Shown in pieces: positions 1-6,670 of a stretch of DNA of 11,789 bases (the stretch's first letter is position 1; each line of letters starts with the position of its first letter). A program made the position numbers and the translations under genes. The notes beneath the pieces are model-generated. The model did not search any database. It was not told where the DNA came from and saw only the letters and a list, made by a program, of their open reading frames with translations. The stretch comes from CAZPEV01 sp964585635 (lineage in GTDB: Bacteria; Zixibacteria; MSB-5A5; GN15; JAAZOE01), in assembly GCA_964585635.1 (NCBI GenBank), contig CAZPEV010000105.1:1-11789 (forward strand), written 5' to 3'.

Positions 1-2900
1 TAGGCGGTGGTGTCATCGGCCCGGCGCTTCTCGGCGCTCTTGCTGGGAGGCGGCAAGATCGGGCCGTCATCCTCGCATACGGATGGCTTTAGGTATCCGT
101 TGCCGAGCGTATCAAGCCAATAAACGACAACCAGATAACCAGGGCTTTGGTCCTCGTAGTAGAGACCGTCCTGATAAGCCAGCAGTCCCGTCACCGTATC
201 GCCGGCGGCATTGTAGGCGGCCATAGGTCGGGCAAGTTCTCCGATTACGCTCAGGGGACGATTCTTATTGGAAAACACCAGCGAGAGAGAATCGGGATAG
301 GAGATCGCCATCGCCCGCAAGGATTGCAGGGATGTCACTTCCTCGGCTTCCTCGGTAATCCGGAAATGCATGTTTCCGCCGGCGTCGGGGGAGACGTCAA
401 AGACAGGGTAGATTTCGCTGACATATTCTGAGGGCCGATCGGCGATATCCGATTCCGCCAGGAGGTTATTGATCATCCGCCAGGTGCCGCCGTCGTCCCA
501 GTACAGGACAGGGCAGCCGGGCGGCGGGTAATAATGACAGTCATTCTCCGAGGCCACGACGTGCCTGTTGCAGGTGCCGCAGATTGCGCCGCCATCCATG
601 TCTTCCACCAGAACGCTGAATATTTGCACTGGTTCGGTCAGAGCGCTTTTGCCGCCGAGCAACTCGTAAGGGATTATGATGTTAACCTGGTTCGAATCGA
701 TCAGAACGAGGGAATCATACAGATATTCGGGATGGGATGGGTTCAGCGCGAATTTGCAATGAAGCGTTCGCCAAGTGTATCTGAAATGCTGGCTGTCGCG
801 ATCATTGACCAGGACGGCGCATCTGTAAACGTGCCCGACGACCACACAACTATCCACATTGCCGACGAGATGATGATAGGCGGAAAATGTGGGAGGGTAA
901 TTACAGTCGCCGCGCGCGTATGTCACAGTAAATATACTGCCATCCAGCTTTTGATATTGACTATAGGCGGAATAGAGCGAAAGCCTGACGGTAGAAGTCG
1001 CCGAGGCAGGCGCATTATACGGCACGGGCCAAGTCACGGTATGTTTCCCAGGCGGATAGAAGGCTTTCTCGGTATCGGGAGCGAGGCTATATCCCCACTC
1101 GATCACGCACTGGGCGTAGCCATAATCGGCCTGTTTCCACTCGACCACAATATTGTCATTAGCCTCGTTGCATTGCCTTGGGAGATACTCGGCGCTATAC
1201 GATTGCAGGGAATTGTCGAATTGAAAGCGCTTGATCCCCGTGTTGTCGGTATATAGCTCGGTGGCCAGCAGTTCCCCGATTCTTCGCGGCCAAAGGATGG
1301 AACTCCCGCAAGGCTGGTAGTATTTTTCCGTCCAGCTTCGCCCAACGGATATGCGACTGGGGTAGTAAAGGCTGTCATACCCTTTGCCAATGCCGCCCCA
1401 ACACCCAATATAGCCCAAGGTATTGTCGAATTTGTGAATCCGGCCGTTGTAAGCGTCGAGCACATAGACCTGCCCGAAACCATCCACTTCAACCGATGTG
1501 AGATAGGCATTAGAGGCAAAGACAGAATCATTGCTGGCTTTGAAACCGTGAAATGAACCGATAGTGTCTCCCTGGACGGCATAGAATTTCACTACCCGGC
1601 GATTGCCGGCATCGGCGACGAATAGGTCATGTGTCTGCCAGCCAACTTGATTTTCTCGCGCAAATGCGACCGAGGTCGGATTATAAAGGCTGAGAGAACC
1701 ATGACCGAATCCGCCGACGGTAAAATTGAGCCCCCCCCAAATGCTAAAAATCAATATCCGATTGTTTCCCTGATCGCAAACGGCCACCCAATTATCAAAT
1801 AGGCATTTGGTGGTATCTTGAAAATAACGCGGTATATGGGCCGCGTCGACGTCAATCGGATGATTGAAATCACCAAAGTCAAGCGGTTCGCAATTTGCTA
1901 TATATGGCGATTCTGATTCGAAATTTATGTAATACTTGGCGACCTTGTTGTGATAGACATCGCATACAAACAGGTCCTCGTCTGTCAGCAGCGAAATGCC
2001 GCCCGGATTGCGGTATGTCATTGATGAACTTGGCCCATATTTGTCCTGCCCGGCGATTGCAGAGCCTTGCTCACCTTTGCCATAGTAAATAAATCTGTCC
2101 CAATTGGCATCGGTGGCCAGAAGCGCCCAATGATTGACCCCCAAGACATTGACCGTGGCCTCGGATACGTCATAGGGATGGCTGAAAAGAGAATTGCCGC
2201 CAAATTCGTTCTTCGCATAGGTTCTGGTGAGTACTTCACATTGACCATGTCCGTCTCCCCCCGGATGAAAGGCCTTGTGCTTAAGCATTCGCGGAATAAT
2301 CGATGAAGCGCCGGATAATTCCCCCGAAGCAATCGTCCCTTTTTGACTCTTGAGGGCCAGGGGATTGAGAAGGGCGCCGTCAAGGATGCCGTCCATTTTG
2401 TCGGCCAGCGTAAAGAGATTGGTCACCCCGTACATTCCCAGCCAGTTATTGAAACAGAGGACGGCCTGATCGTCATATGAGGTCGGATCGTCACCCAAAT
2501 ATATATTGTGCTCCAGCGCCGCCGTGTCGGGCGCTATCCGAAGCGGCCGTTCCTCAATAATGTGAAAGGCCGGATATTCTGAAAGTGCCTCCCCTGATGC
2601 CGCCGACCCCTGGGGGGAGCCGTTGATGGAATCCAGGCGGGCAAAAAGGGTCTGAAAACGCCCGGTCACCGAATCGATCATGACCGGACTGTGTTGCCAT
2701 TGCTGGCTCAAGCATTCTATGACCCGGTCAAGGCAACGTTCCCGTATCGCCCGGTCCAATTCCTGAGTCCCCAGACTCAGCTTATCCGTATCTGACAGAT
2801 TGGCATAGGAATGGAACGGTTCCTCGACCTGTGCGAAAACGGGCAGGCTTGAAATAGACAGCCCCATGAGGATTACCAATGAATGAATGAGTTGTTTCAT
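1..2900 (-). CDS. Large secreted NHL-type beta-propeller protein, C-terminus beyond left edge
   Basis: A single frame stays open from ATG at 2900-2898 to the window edge (966 codons read, no stop; the next codon begins TA, so it is either Tyr or the stop). A GGGAGA Shine-Dalgarno at 2911-2906 supports the start. Residues 1-23 are a Sec signal peptide (MKQLIHSL, hydrophobic core, cleavage after VFA). Residues 24-290 are unassigned. From about 296 to 500 there are four NHL-like blades: NPGGISLL/DLFVCD near 296-326, HPIDV/VAVCDQGNNRILIF near 347-390, NPTSVAF/DLFVADAGNRRVVKF near 406-447, and VEVDGFGQVYVLDAYNGRIHKF near 463-500. The region 565-800 looks like beta-sandwich linker and is rich in cysteine. 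From residue 796 a CPVLYWDDGG...NNLLAESD segment begins a C-terminal domain I have seen only in uncharacterised secreted proteins. NHL propellers usually bind proteins or ligands; the partner is unknown. Envelope or extracellular location is inferred from the signal peptide. The 8-C run at 1731-1738 does not break the frame. Confidence 0.85.
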   Translation of the reverse strand, partial: MKQLIHSLVILMGLSISSLPVFAQVEEPFHSYANLSDTDKLSLGTQELDRAIRERCLDRVIECLSQQWQHSPVMIDSVTGRFQTLFARLDSINGSPQGSAASGEALSEYPAFHIIEERPLRIAPDTAALEHNIYLGDDPTSYDDQAVLCFNNWLGMYGVTNLFTLADKMDGILDGALLNPLALKSQKGTIASGELSGASSIIPRMLKHKAFHPGGDGHGQCEVLTRTYAKNEFGGNSLFSHPYDVSEATVNVLGVNHWALLATDANWDRFIYYGKGEQGSAIAGQDKYGPSSSMTYRNPGGISLLTDEDLFVCDVYHNKVAKYYINFESESPYIANCEPLDFGDFNHPIDVDAAHIPRYFQDTTKCLFDNWVAVCDQGNNRILIFSIWGGLNFTVGGFGHGSLSLYNPTSVAFARENQVGWQTHDLFVADAGNRRVVKFYAVQGDTIGSFHGFKASNDSVFASNAYLTSVEVDGFGQVYVLDAYNGRIHKFDNTLGYIGCWGGIGKGYDSLYYPSRISVGRSWTEKYYQPCGSSILWPRRIGELLATELYTDNTGIKRFQFDNSLQSYSAEYLPRQCNEANDNIVVEWKQADYGYAQCVIEWGYSLAPDTEKAFYPPGKHTVTWPVPYNAPASATSTVRLSLYSAYSQYQKLDGSIFTVTYARGDCNYPPTFSAYHHLVGNVDSCVVVGHVYRCAVLVNDRDSQHFRYTWRTLHCKFALNPSHPEYLYDSLVLIDSNQVNIIIPYELLGGKSALTEPVQIFSVLVEDMDGGAICGTCNRHVVASENDCHYYPPPGCPVLYWDDGGTWRMINNLLAESDIADRPSEYVSEIYPVFDVSPDAGGNMHFRITEEAEEVTSLQSLRAMAISYPDSLSLVFSNKNRPLSVIGELARPMAAYNAAGDTVTGLLAYQDGLYYEDQSPGYLVVVYWLDTLGNGYLKPSVCEDDGPILPPPSKSAEKRRADDTTA

Positions 2901-3231
2901 GACGATCTCCCGCCGCCGATAAGGCGCAGTTGCACGATGACCGATCCTTTTCCCGGTCGGCGCACCGAAATATGCCCACAAAAGAACTGATCAGGCTACA
3001 GGGATGTCGTTCGATGAATCGTTAAGGAATGCGGCGCCGTCGCGGCGCCGGCAAACCTCCTGACCTCTCTTATTTCTAATGACGCAACTGCCATGATATT
3101 TGTCAAGTAAATAATTGATTTTGAAGGGAACTGCAGGCCGGCGCAATTTTGCCCATCAGGCGGCCTAGCAACGTATGATCATGTAATATATTGAATTACG
3201 CCGGCCGAAGCCACCCGATCGATTATTTGAA
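2901..3231 (-). other. Intergenic region upstream of the propeller gene
   Basis: This 331-base gap has no convincing gene. It would hold the promoter and leader of the minus-strand propeller gene. A perfect TTGACA lies at 3106-3101 (minus), about 200 bases before the ATG, but no good -10 hexamer stands 16-18 bases downstream, so it is only a candidate. A GC-only hairpin (CGGCGCCG, 3-base loop, CGGCGCCG) lies at 3032-3050. It has no adjoining T-run on either strand, so it is not a convincing intrinsic terminator. Such a strong stem could sit in the leader RNA. I found no clear terminator for the Fe-S gene that ends at 3232. Confidence 0.4.
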
Positions 3232-4035
3232 TCAGGTCAGCATGCTCTCCCGGAGCACCTCACCCCGGATACCGATGACGACTTCCTTCAAAGGGAAACC
3301 GGCCCCCGCCGCCCGATAGGCTTCAACCGCCGCCACCTTCAGCCCGCCGCAGCAGGGGACTTCCATGATCATGACCGTCACCCCGCTGCACCCCGACTGG
3401 CGAAAACAGGCTTCCAGCTTCTGGCGGTAATGGGCCAGATCATCCAGCTTCGGGCAGCCGACCAGCAAAGCCTTCCCCTTCAGAAACCGCCGATGGAAAT
3501 CCCCAAAGGCGAACGGACAACAATCGGCCGCCAGCAGAATCTCCCGTCCCCTGAGGAACGGCGCCGTGGGCGGAACCAACATCAGTTGCACCGGCCACTG
3601 CGATAAGGTGGATGAGGCTGCTCCCGTAGCGTCTTGAGTCTCGGACTCCACTACCGGGGACGCAAACATCCGCAGCGCCGATCCGGAGCATCCGCCGCCA
3701 AGGATCGGGGTCGGGGCGGCCGCCGGCAATGGCGGCATCGGTGCCAAGGGAATGGCCCGCGGTTGTGGAGCATGACTTTCGCGTTCCATCCCGGCCGGAT
3801 AACCACCGGCGGCCGATTCGTCATAATCGTCGGCCGCGCGTTTTTCGATTCTGATTGCACCCCGGGGGCAAACCCCCAAGCAGTTCCCGAATCCGTCGCA
3901 CAAATTTTCGGCCACCAGCCGGGCTTTGCCGTCGATTATCCGGATTGCTCCCTCGGCGCAGCTGGGGACACATTCGCCGCAGCCGTCGCACAACTCCTCG
4001 TCGATATGCACAATGTCACGAACCGTCCGGGCCAT
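3232..4035 (-). CDS. 4Fe-4S ferredoxin-domain protein with C-terminal PCCGG domain
   Basis: The product is 267 aa. The start chosen is ATG 4035-4033, because AAAGGA lies 6 bases upstream (4047-4042) and the protein then begins MARTVRDIVHID, as relatives do; an in-frame start 18 codons earlier lacks this support. The N-terminus has a complete 4Fe-4S motif (C16-x2-C19-x2-C22-x3-C26). A second one follows in which position 2 is Phe (C46-x2-F49-x2-C52-x3-C56-P). A Pro/Ala-rich linker (about 75-110) and a GGGCSGS motif follow. The C-terminal half contains LLAADCCPFA, a GCPKLDD segment and EVPCCGG, all Cys-bearing. The architecture matches a family of about 270-aa Fe-S proteins in anaerobes, often found beside Crp/Fnr regulators and hybrid-cluster-protein genes. 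A cytoplasmic electron-transfer or redox role is inferred; no partner enzyme gene is present here. Transcription is probably controlled by the FNR-type box at 4105-4118. Confidence 0.85.
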   Translation of the reverse strand: MARTVRDIVHIDEELCDGCGECVPSCAEGAIRIIDGKARLVAENLCDGFGNCLGVCPRGAIRIEKRAADDYDESAAGGYPAGMERESHAPQPRAIPLAPMPPLPAAAPTPILGGGCSGSALRMFASPVVESETQDATGAASSTLSQWPVQLMLVPPTAPFLRGREILLAADCCPFAFGDFHRRFLKGKALLVGCPKLDDLAHYRQKLEACFRQSGCSGVTVMIMEVPCCGGLKVAAVEAYRAAGAGFPLKEVVIGIRGEVLRESMLT

Positions 4036-4074
4036 ACCGTATCCTTTCACACCAATGTCGTTCGACGCTCGCGG

Positions 4075-4118
4075 GTAATATCGGTGCAAACAGGAAGAGA
4101 GTACTTGATATAGGTCAA
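4075..4118 (-). promoter_or_regulatory. FNR-type operator and class II-like promoter of the Fe-S protein gene
   Basis: TTGATATAGGTCAA at 4105-4118 matches the FNR half-site palindrome TTGAT-N4-ATCAA with one mismatch. It lies in the 87-base gap after the Crp/Fnr gene. On the minus strand a weak -10 (TATTAC, 4080-4075) follows. A start point 6-7 bases beyond it (about 4069-4068) places the operator centre at about -42 to -43, close to the -41.5 typical of class II FNR/CRP activation. There is no good -35, as expected for an activator-dependent promoter. The match is seen in the sequence; use by the adjacent regulator is inferred. Confidence 0.65.
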
Positions 4119-4122
4119 GCGT

Positions 4123-4803
4123 TTAGAACTTTTTCCCGTCGGCGATTTCGGCCAGGCGGCGGCGATCGATGATGGTAATCTGCTGCCGGTTAACCGAGAT
4201 GATCCCCAGCTTCGAAAGCCGTCGGAACGCCCGGGACAACGTCTCCGGGGCCGTTCCCAGAAGGGATGCCAGCACCATTTTCTTTTCCGTTAGTCGGACT
4301 ATGGCGGCGTCGGGATCGGATGAATCCTTAAGCCTATCCATCAAGTATCCCGCCAGGCGGGTGCTGATATCCTCAAGGGAAATCTGCTGGACCAGACGGG
4401 TCAGATGATGCAACCGCAGCGACAATCCGGCGATCATGTTGGCTGCCACCACCGGATGGCGCTTGATGAGCGTTAAGAAGCTGCCGCGAGAGAAACCGAT
4501 CAGCCGCGCGCTCTCGATCGTCTCGGCCGAGGCGGGGAAGCTTGTCCCGGCAAACAGCGCCGCCTCCCCGAAGGAATCGCCCGGACCGGCGATCAGGAGA
4601 ATCTGTTCTTTCCCCTGCGGCGACGATTTCTGGATTTTGATCTTGCCCGACAAAACCAGGAAGAAGCGATCGGCCGGATCCCCTTCCAGGAAGATGAAGC
4701 GTCCCCGTTCGACCGAGAACGTCTGCCCGGTTTGCTCGACGATCTCCAACTCCCGCACCGACAGGCCCGAAAAGAGCGGCGCCTTGGCCAATAATTGTTT
4801 CAT
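4123..4803 (-). CDS. Crp/Fnr-family transcriptional regulator without cysteines, FNR-type recognition helix
   Basis: The product is 226 aa from ATG 4803-4801. An in-frame TTG six bases earlier was rejected because the promoter start point falls at or after it. Residues 10-125 form a cyclic-nucleotide-binding-like beta-roll: the E-G-D-P-A-D turn, a VLSGKIKI strand and a GDSFGEAALF segment. A dimerisation helix spans about 118-142. The winged helix-turn-helix is at about 173-202, with recognition sequence APETLSRAFRRL. The E-x-x-S-R pattern there is that of FNR (TTGAT half-sites), not the E-x-x-G-R of CRP. There is no cysteine at all, so an FNR-style oxygen-sensing cluster is impossible. The FGEAALF loop also lacks the E-x-x-x-x-x-R-S-A pattern of CRP, so cAMP binding is doubtful. 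Heme-based NO sensing, as in HcpR/DNR relatives, is one option but unproven. The adjacent Fe-S gene carries a matching operator and is the likely target. Confidence 0.88.
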   Translation of the reverse strand: MKQLLAKAPLFSGLSVRELEIVEQTGQTFSVERGRFIFLEGDPADRFFLVLSGKIKIQKSSPQGKEQILLIAGPGDSFGEAALFAGTSFPASAETIESARLIGFSRGSFLTLIKRHPVVAANMIAGLSLRLHHLTRLVQQISLEDISTRLAGYLMDRLKDSSDPDAAIVRLTEKKMVLASLLGTAPETLSRAFRRLSKLGIISVNRQQITIIDRRRLAEIADGKKF

Positions 4804-4811
4804 CGACAAAA

Positions 4812-4840
4812 AATATACGCCATTGAGAATCGGCTGCCAA
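4812..4840 (-). promoter_or_regulatory. Sigma70-type promoter of the Crp/Fnr gene, likely leaderless
   Basis: On the minus strand TTGGCA (4840-4835), a 17-base spacer and TATATT (4817-4812) form a strong promoter. The -10 box ends 8 bases before ATG at 4803, so transcription should begin 0-2 bases before the start codon. No Shine-Dalgarno is present. This implies a leaderless mRNA and a separate promoter from the upstream response-regulator gene. Confidence 0.7.
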
Positions 4841-4866
4841 CGTGATTTGTCGGGAAGCGGGGAAGA

Positions 4867-5226
4867 TTACCGGACGATGTTTTTGAGCAGTTGCTCGATA
4901 TCCGACATCTTGAACGGCTTGTTGAGAAAGCCATCGGCCATGCTGGATAGGATGCTGTTGCCTTCCTCGTCAAGCGCATACCCGGAGATGACCACGACCG
5001 GAAGGTCCGGCCGTTTTTCCTTGATCAGGCGCAGCAGGTCAAGCCCGGACATTTTGGGCATCCGCATGTCGGTGATCACCAGTCGGAAATCCCCCTGCTC
5101 GACCTTCTCTATCGCTTCGACGCCATCACCGGCGCGGATAGACTCATAGTCGAAAACCTCGAGCATCTCCGACAGAAGCGAGGACATATTGGGGTTGTCG
5201 TCGACAATCAGGATTCGTCCATTCAT
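4867..5226 (-). CDS. Single-domain response regulator (CheY-like receiver)
   Basis: The 119-aa product is a stand-alone receiver domain with every key residue: acidic pair D9-D10, phospho-acceptor D53 in VITDMRMP, switch Ser81 in VVISGY, and K103 in the NKPF motif. It has no output domain, so it must signal through a partner protein or belong to a phosphorelay. No histidine kinase is in the window, so the cognate partner cannot be named. The residue after D53 is Met and the switch residue is Ser, common in receiver domains fused to or partnering hybrid kinases. The start codon has an AAAGGA about 12 bases upstream, a longer spacing than usual. It follows hflX by 51 bases on the same strand and could be co-transcribed with it. 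Confidence 0.9.
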   Translation of the reverse strand: MNGRILIVDDNPNMSSLLSEMLEVFDYESIRAGDGVEAIEKVEQGDFRLVITDMRMPKMSGLDLLRLIKEKRPDLPVVVISGYALDEEGNSILSSMADGFLNKPFKMSDIEQLLKNIVR

Positions 5227-5277
5227 ACCTGTGCCTGTCCTTTATTATTAGCGATATCGGCACAATTCATTTTTCTT

Positions 5278-6375
5278 TTACGGCAGTGATCCCGCAAATC
5301 GTGTAACTATTTCGGATTTAAGCCGATCCAGACCGATATTCCTAAGTGCCGAAACCGGGATAACGCCGGTCATGAATTCCGCATCCGTCGCCGCGCCGTC
5401 CAGCAAATCCATTTTGTTGTAAGCAGTTAGGAGGGGAATACCGTCCGCCCCAATATCCCCCAGGACGCTTTTGACCACACCGATCTTGCGCTCCAGGTAC
5501 GGATCCGAACAGTCGACCACCATTATTATCAGGTTGGCCAGGGTGACCTCCTCCAGGGTCGACTTGAACGACGCCACCAACTGATGCGGAAGCTTCTCGA
5601 TAAACCCGACCGTGTCGGTCAGGACGACCTTTTGTGGATAGTCCAGGCCGATCAGGCGCGAGGTTGAATCAAGCGTGGAAAAAAGCTGATCGGCCTCGGC
5701 CACGTCCGATCGCGTCAGGCGATTGAACAGGGTGGATTTGCCGGCGTTGGTATAGCCGACCAGGGCGGCTCGGCAGCAGTCGGCCCGCCGCTGACGCTGG
5801 ATATTCCTCTGCCGCTCGACCTTCTTCAATCGTTCCTTGAGGTTGGCGATCCGGTTATAGACCTGCCGGCGGTCCGTCTCCAGCTGGGTTTCACCCGGTC
5901 CCTTGGTGCCGATGCCGCCCCGCTGCCGCGACAGGTGTACCCACAGACCGGTCAGCCGGGGAAGCAGATATTCCATCTGCGCCAGTTCCACCTGCACGCG
6001 GGCCTCGGCCGACCGCGCATGCAGCGCGAAAATATCCAGAATCAGCATGGCCCGGTCGATTACCTTGACCTCGAATTTCTCTCCCAGATTCCGCTGTTGA
6101 TTGGGCGACAGCAGATCGTCAAAGACCACCAGGTCGGCCTGCCGCTCGGCGATGCAGGCGGCGATCTGGTCGGCCAGCCCCTTGCCGATGAAAAAGGTTC
6201 CATCCGGTCGGTCGCGACGTTGAATAAACCGGGCCACCTCAATGCCGCCGGCGGTGGCAGTCAGGCCCGACAGCTCGTCGATCGAATACTCGGTCTCCTC
6301 TTTGGGAGTTTTCTTCAGCGCCGTGCCGACCAGAACAACGCGCTCGGCCTGCAACTCTTTGCCGGTGTCGAACAT
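5278..6375 (-). CDS. hflX: Ribosome-associated GTPase HflX
   Basis: The product is 365 aa. The N-terminal HflX domain (about 10-180) includes the VIDRAMLILDIFA segment and the glycine-rich, family-specific SRQRGGIGTKGPGETQLE loop (about 149-167), followed by an Arg/Lys-rich helical stretch (about 170-197). The G domain follows: G1 GYTNAGKS (207-214), G3 DTVGF (254-258), G4 NKMD (320-323) and G5-like VSAL (341-344). HflX binds the large ribosomal subunit and splits or rescues stalled ribosomes under stress in studied bacteria. The protein ends soon after the G domain and so lacks the C-terminal extension of the 426-aa E. coli enzyme, as in many phyla. The ATG has no Shine-Dalgarno but sits 6 bases after a -10 box, suggesting a leaderless mRNA. 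The response-regulator gene lies 51 bases downstream. Confidence 0.96.
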   Translation of the reverse strand: MFDTGKELQAERVVLVGTALKKTPKEETEYSIDELSGLTATAGGIEVARFIQRRDRPDGTFFIGKGLADQIAACIAERQADLVVFDDLLSPNQQRNLGEKFEVKVIDRAMLILDIFALHARSAEARVQVELAQMEYLLPRLTGLWVHLSRQRGGIGTKGPGETQLETDRRQVYNRIANLKERLKKVERQRNIQRQRRADCCRAALVGYTNAGKSTLFNRLTRSDVAEADQLFSTLDSTSRLIGLDYPQKVVLTDTVGFIEKLPHQLVASFKSTLEEVTLANLIIMVVDCSDPYLERKIGVVKSVLGDIGADGIPLLTAYNKMDLLDGAATDAEFMTGVIPVSALRNIGLDRLKSEIVTRFAGSLP

Positions 6376-6381
6376 ATAAGG

Positions 6382-6411
6382 AGTATAACGAAAAAGAACC
6401 TGACGTGTGAA
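6382..6411 (-). promoter_or_regulatory. hflX: Promoter of hflX, likely leaderless
   Basis: On the minus strand TTCACA (6411-6406; 5 of 6 to TTGACA), an 18-base spacer and TATACT (6387-6382; 5 of 6 to TATAAT) precede the hflX ATG. Only 6 bases separate the -10 box from ATG at 6375, so the predicted start point is the A of ATG. There is no ribosome-binding site; the bases just before ATG read CTCCTT, the opposite of a Shine-Dalgarno. Confidence 0.6.
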
Positions 6412-6462
6412 TGAATTTCCGAGACCGAACCCGCCGTATTATCGGCGGCGGAATAGAATCGC

Positions 6463-6492
6463 TTGACTGGTTCGAAAAAAGCGGTATATATA
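6463..6492 (+). promoter_or_regulatory. Promoter of the dockerin-protein gene
   Basis: TTGACT at 6463-6468 is followed by an alternating TA run. Either TATATA at 6485-6490 (16-base spacer) or TATATA at 6487-6492 (18-base spacer) can act as -10. This predicts a leader of about 170 bases before ATG at 6671. The promoter is divergent from that of hflX, with about 50 bases between the two -35 boxes. Confidence 0.6.
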
Positions 6493-6605
6493 ACTTATCA
6501 TACATGGTTACCGTCTGGGAACGCGAAATCCGATTATGACGGCCAACCGTTTTTCGACATGGCCGATACGAATTGTCGCCGCCGCCGCAACGCCGACGGG
6601 CGGTG

Positions 6606-6650
6606 GATGAGGCTGCCACCGATGAGGCTGCCGCCGGTGAGGCTGTCGCC
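6606..6650 (+). repeat. Three tandem 15-base repeats in the dockerin gene leader
   Basis: Three consecutive 15-base units read GATGAGGCTGCCACC, GATGAGGCTGCCGCC and GGTGAGGCTGTCGCC. They end 20 bases before the ATG, inside the predicted 5' leader. Each unit contains a GAGG core that could mimic a Shine-Dalgarno. The unit length is a multiple of three, but no frame through it has both a good start and homology that I recognise. Confidence 0.75.
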
Positions 6651-6670
6651 TCTGGAGACGTGAAATCTGC

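Noticed and set aside
690..706. GGTTCGAATC resembling a tRNA T-loop
   Set aside because: No acceptor, D or anticodon stem surrounds it, and it is within the propeller coding frame.
534..1256. A 240-codon plus-strand open frame
   Set aside because: It lies wholly opposite the propeller gene, which has a signal peptide, NHL repeats and a ribosome-binding site. The plus-strand translation has no recognisable motif.
3032..3050. GC-rich hairpin as an intrinsic terminator of the Fe-S gene
   Set aside because: It is about 180 bases beyond the stop and has no T-run on either side.
3606..3621. GGTGGATGAGGCTGC, shared with the first leader repeat at 6602
   Set aside because: A single 15-base match between a coding region and a leader is close to what chance allows in a window of this size.
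4823..4840. TTG...CAA inverted ends within the Crp/Fnr promoter as an autoregulatory FNR box
   Set aside because: The half-sites and spacing do not match TTGAT-N4-ATCAA; the sequence is better explained as the -35 and spacer.
6463..6663. A 66-codon plus-strand frame upstream of the dockerin gene
   Set aside because: Its TTG start is the -35 box of the predicted promoter, there is no ribosome-binding site, and its C-terminus is just the translated 15-base repeats.
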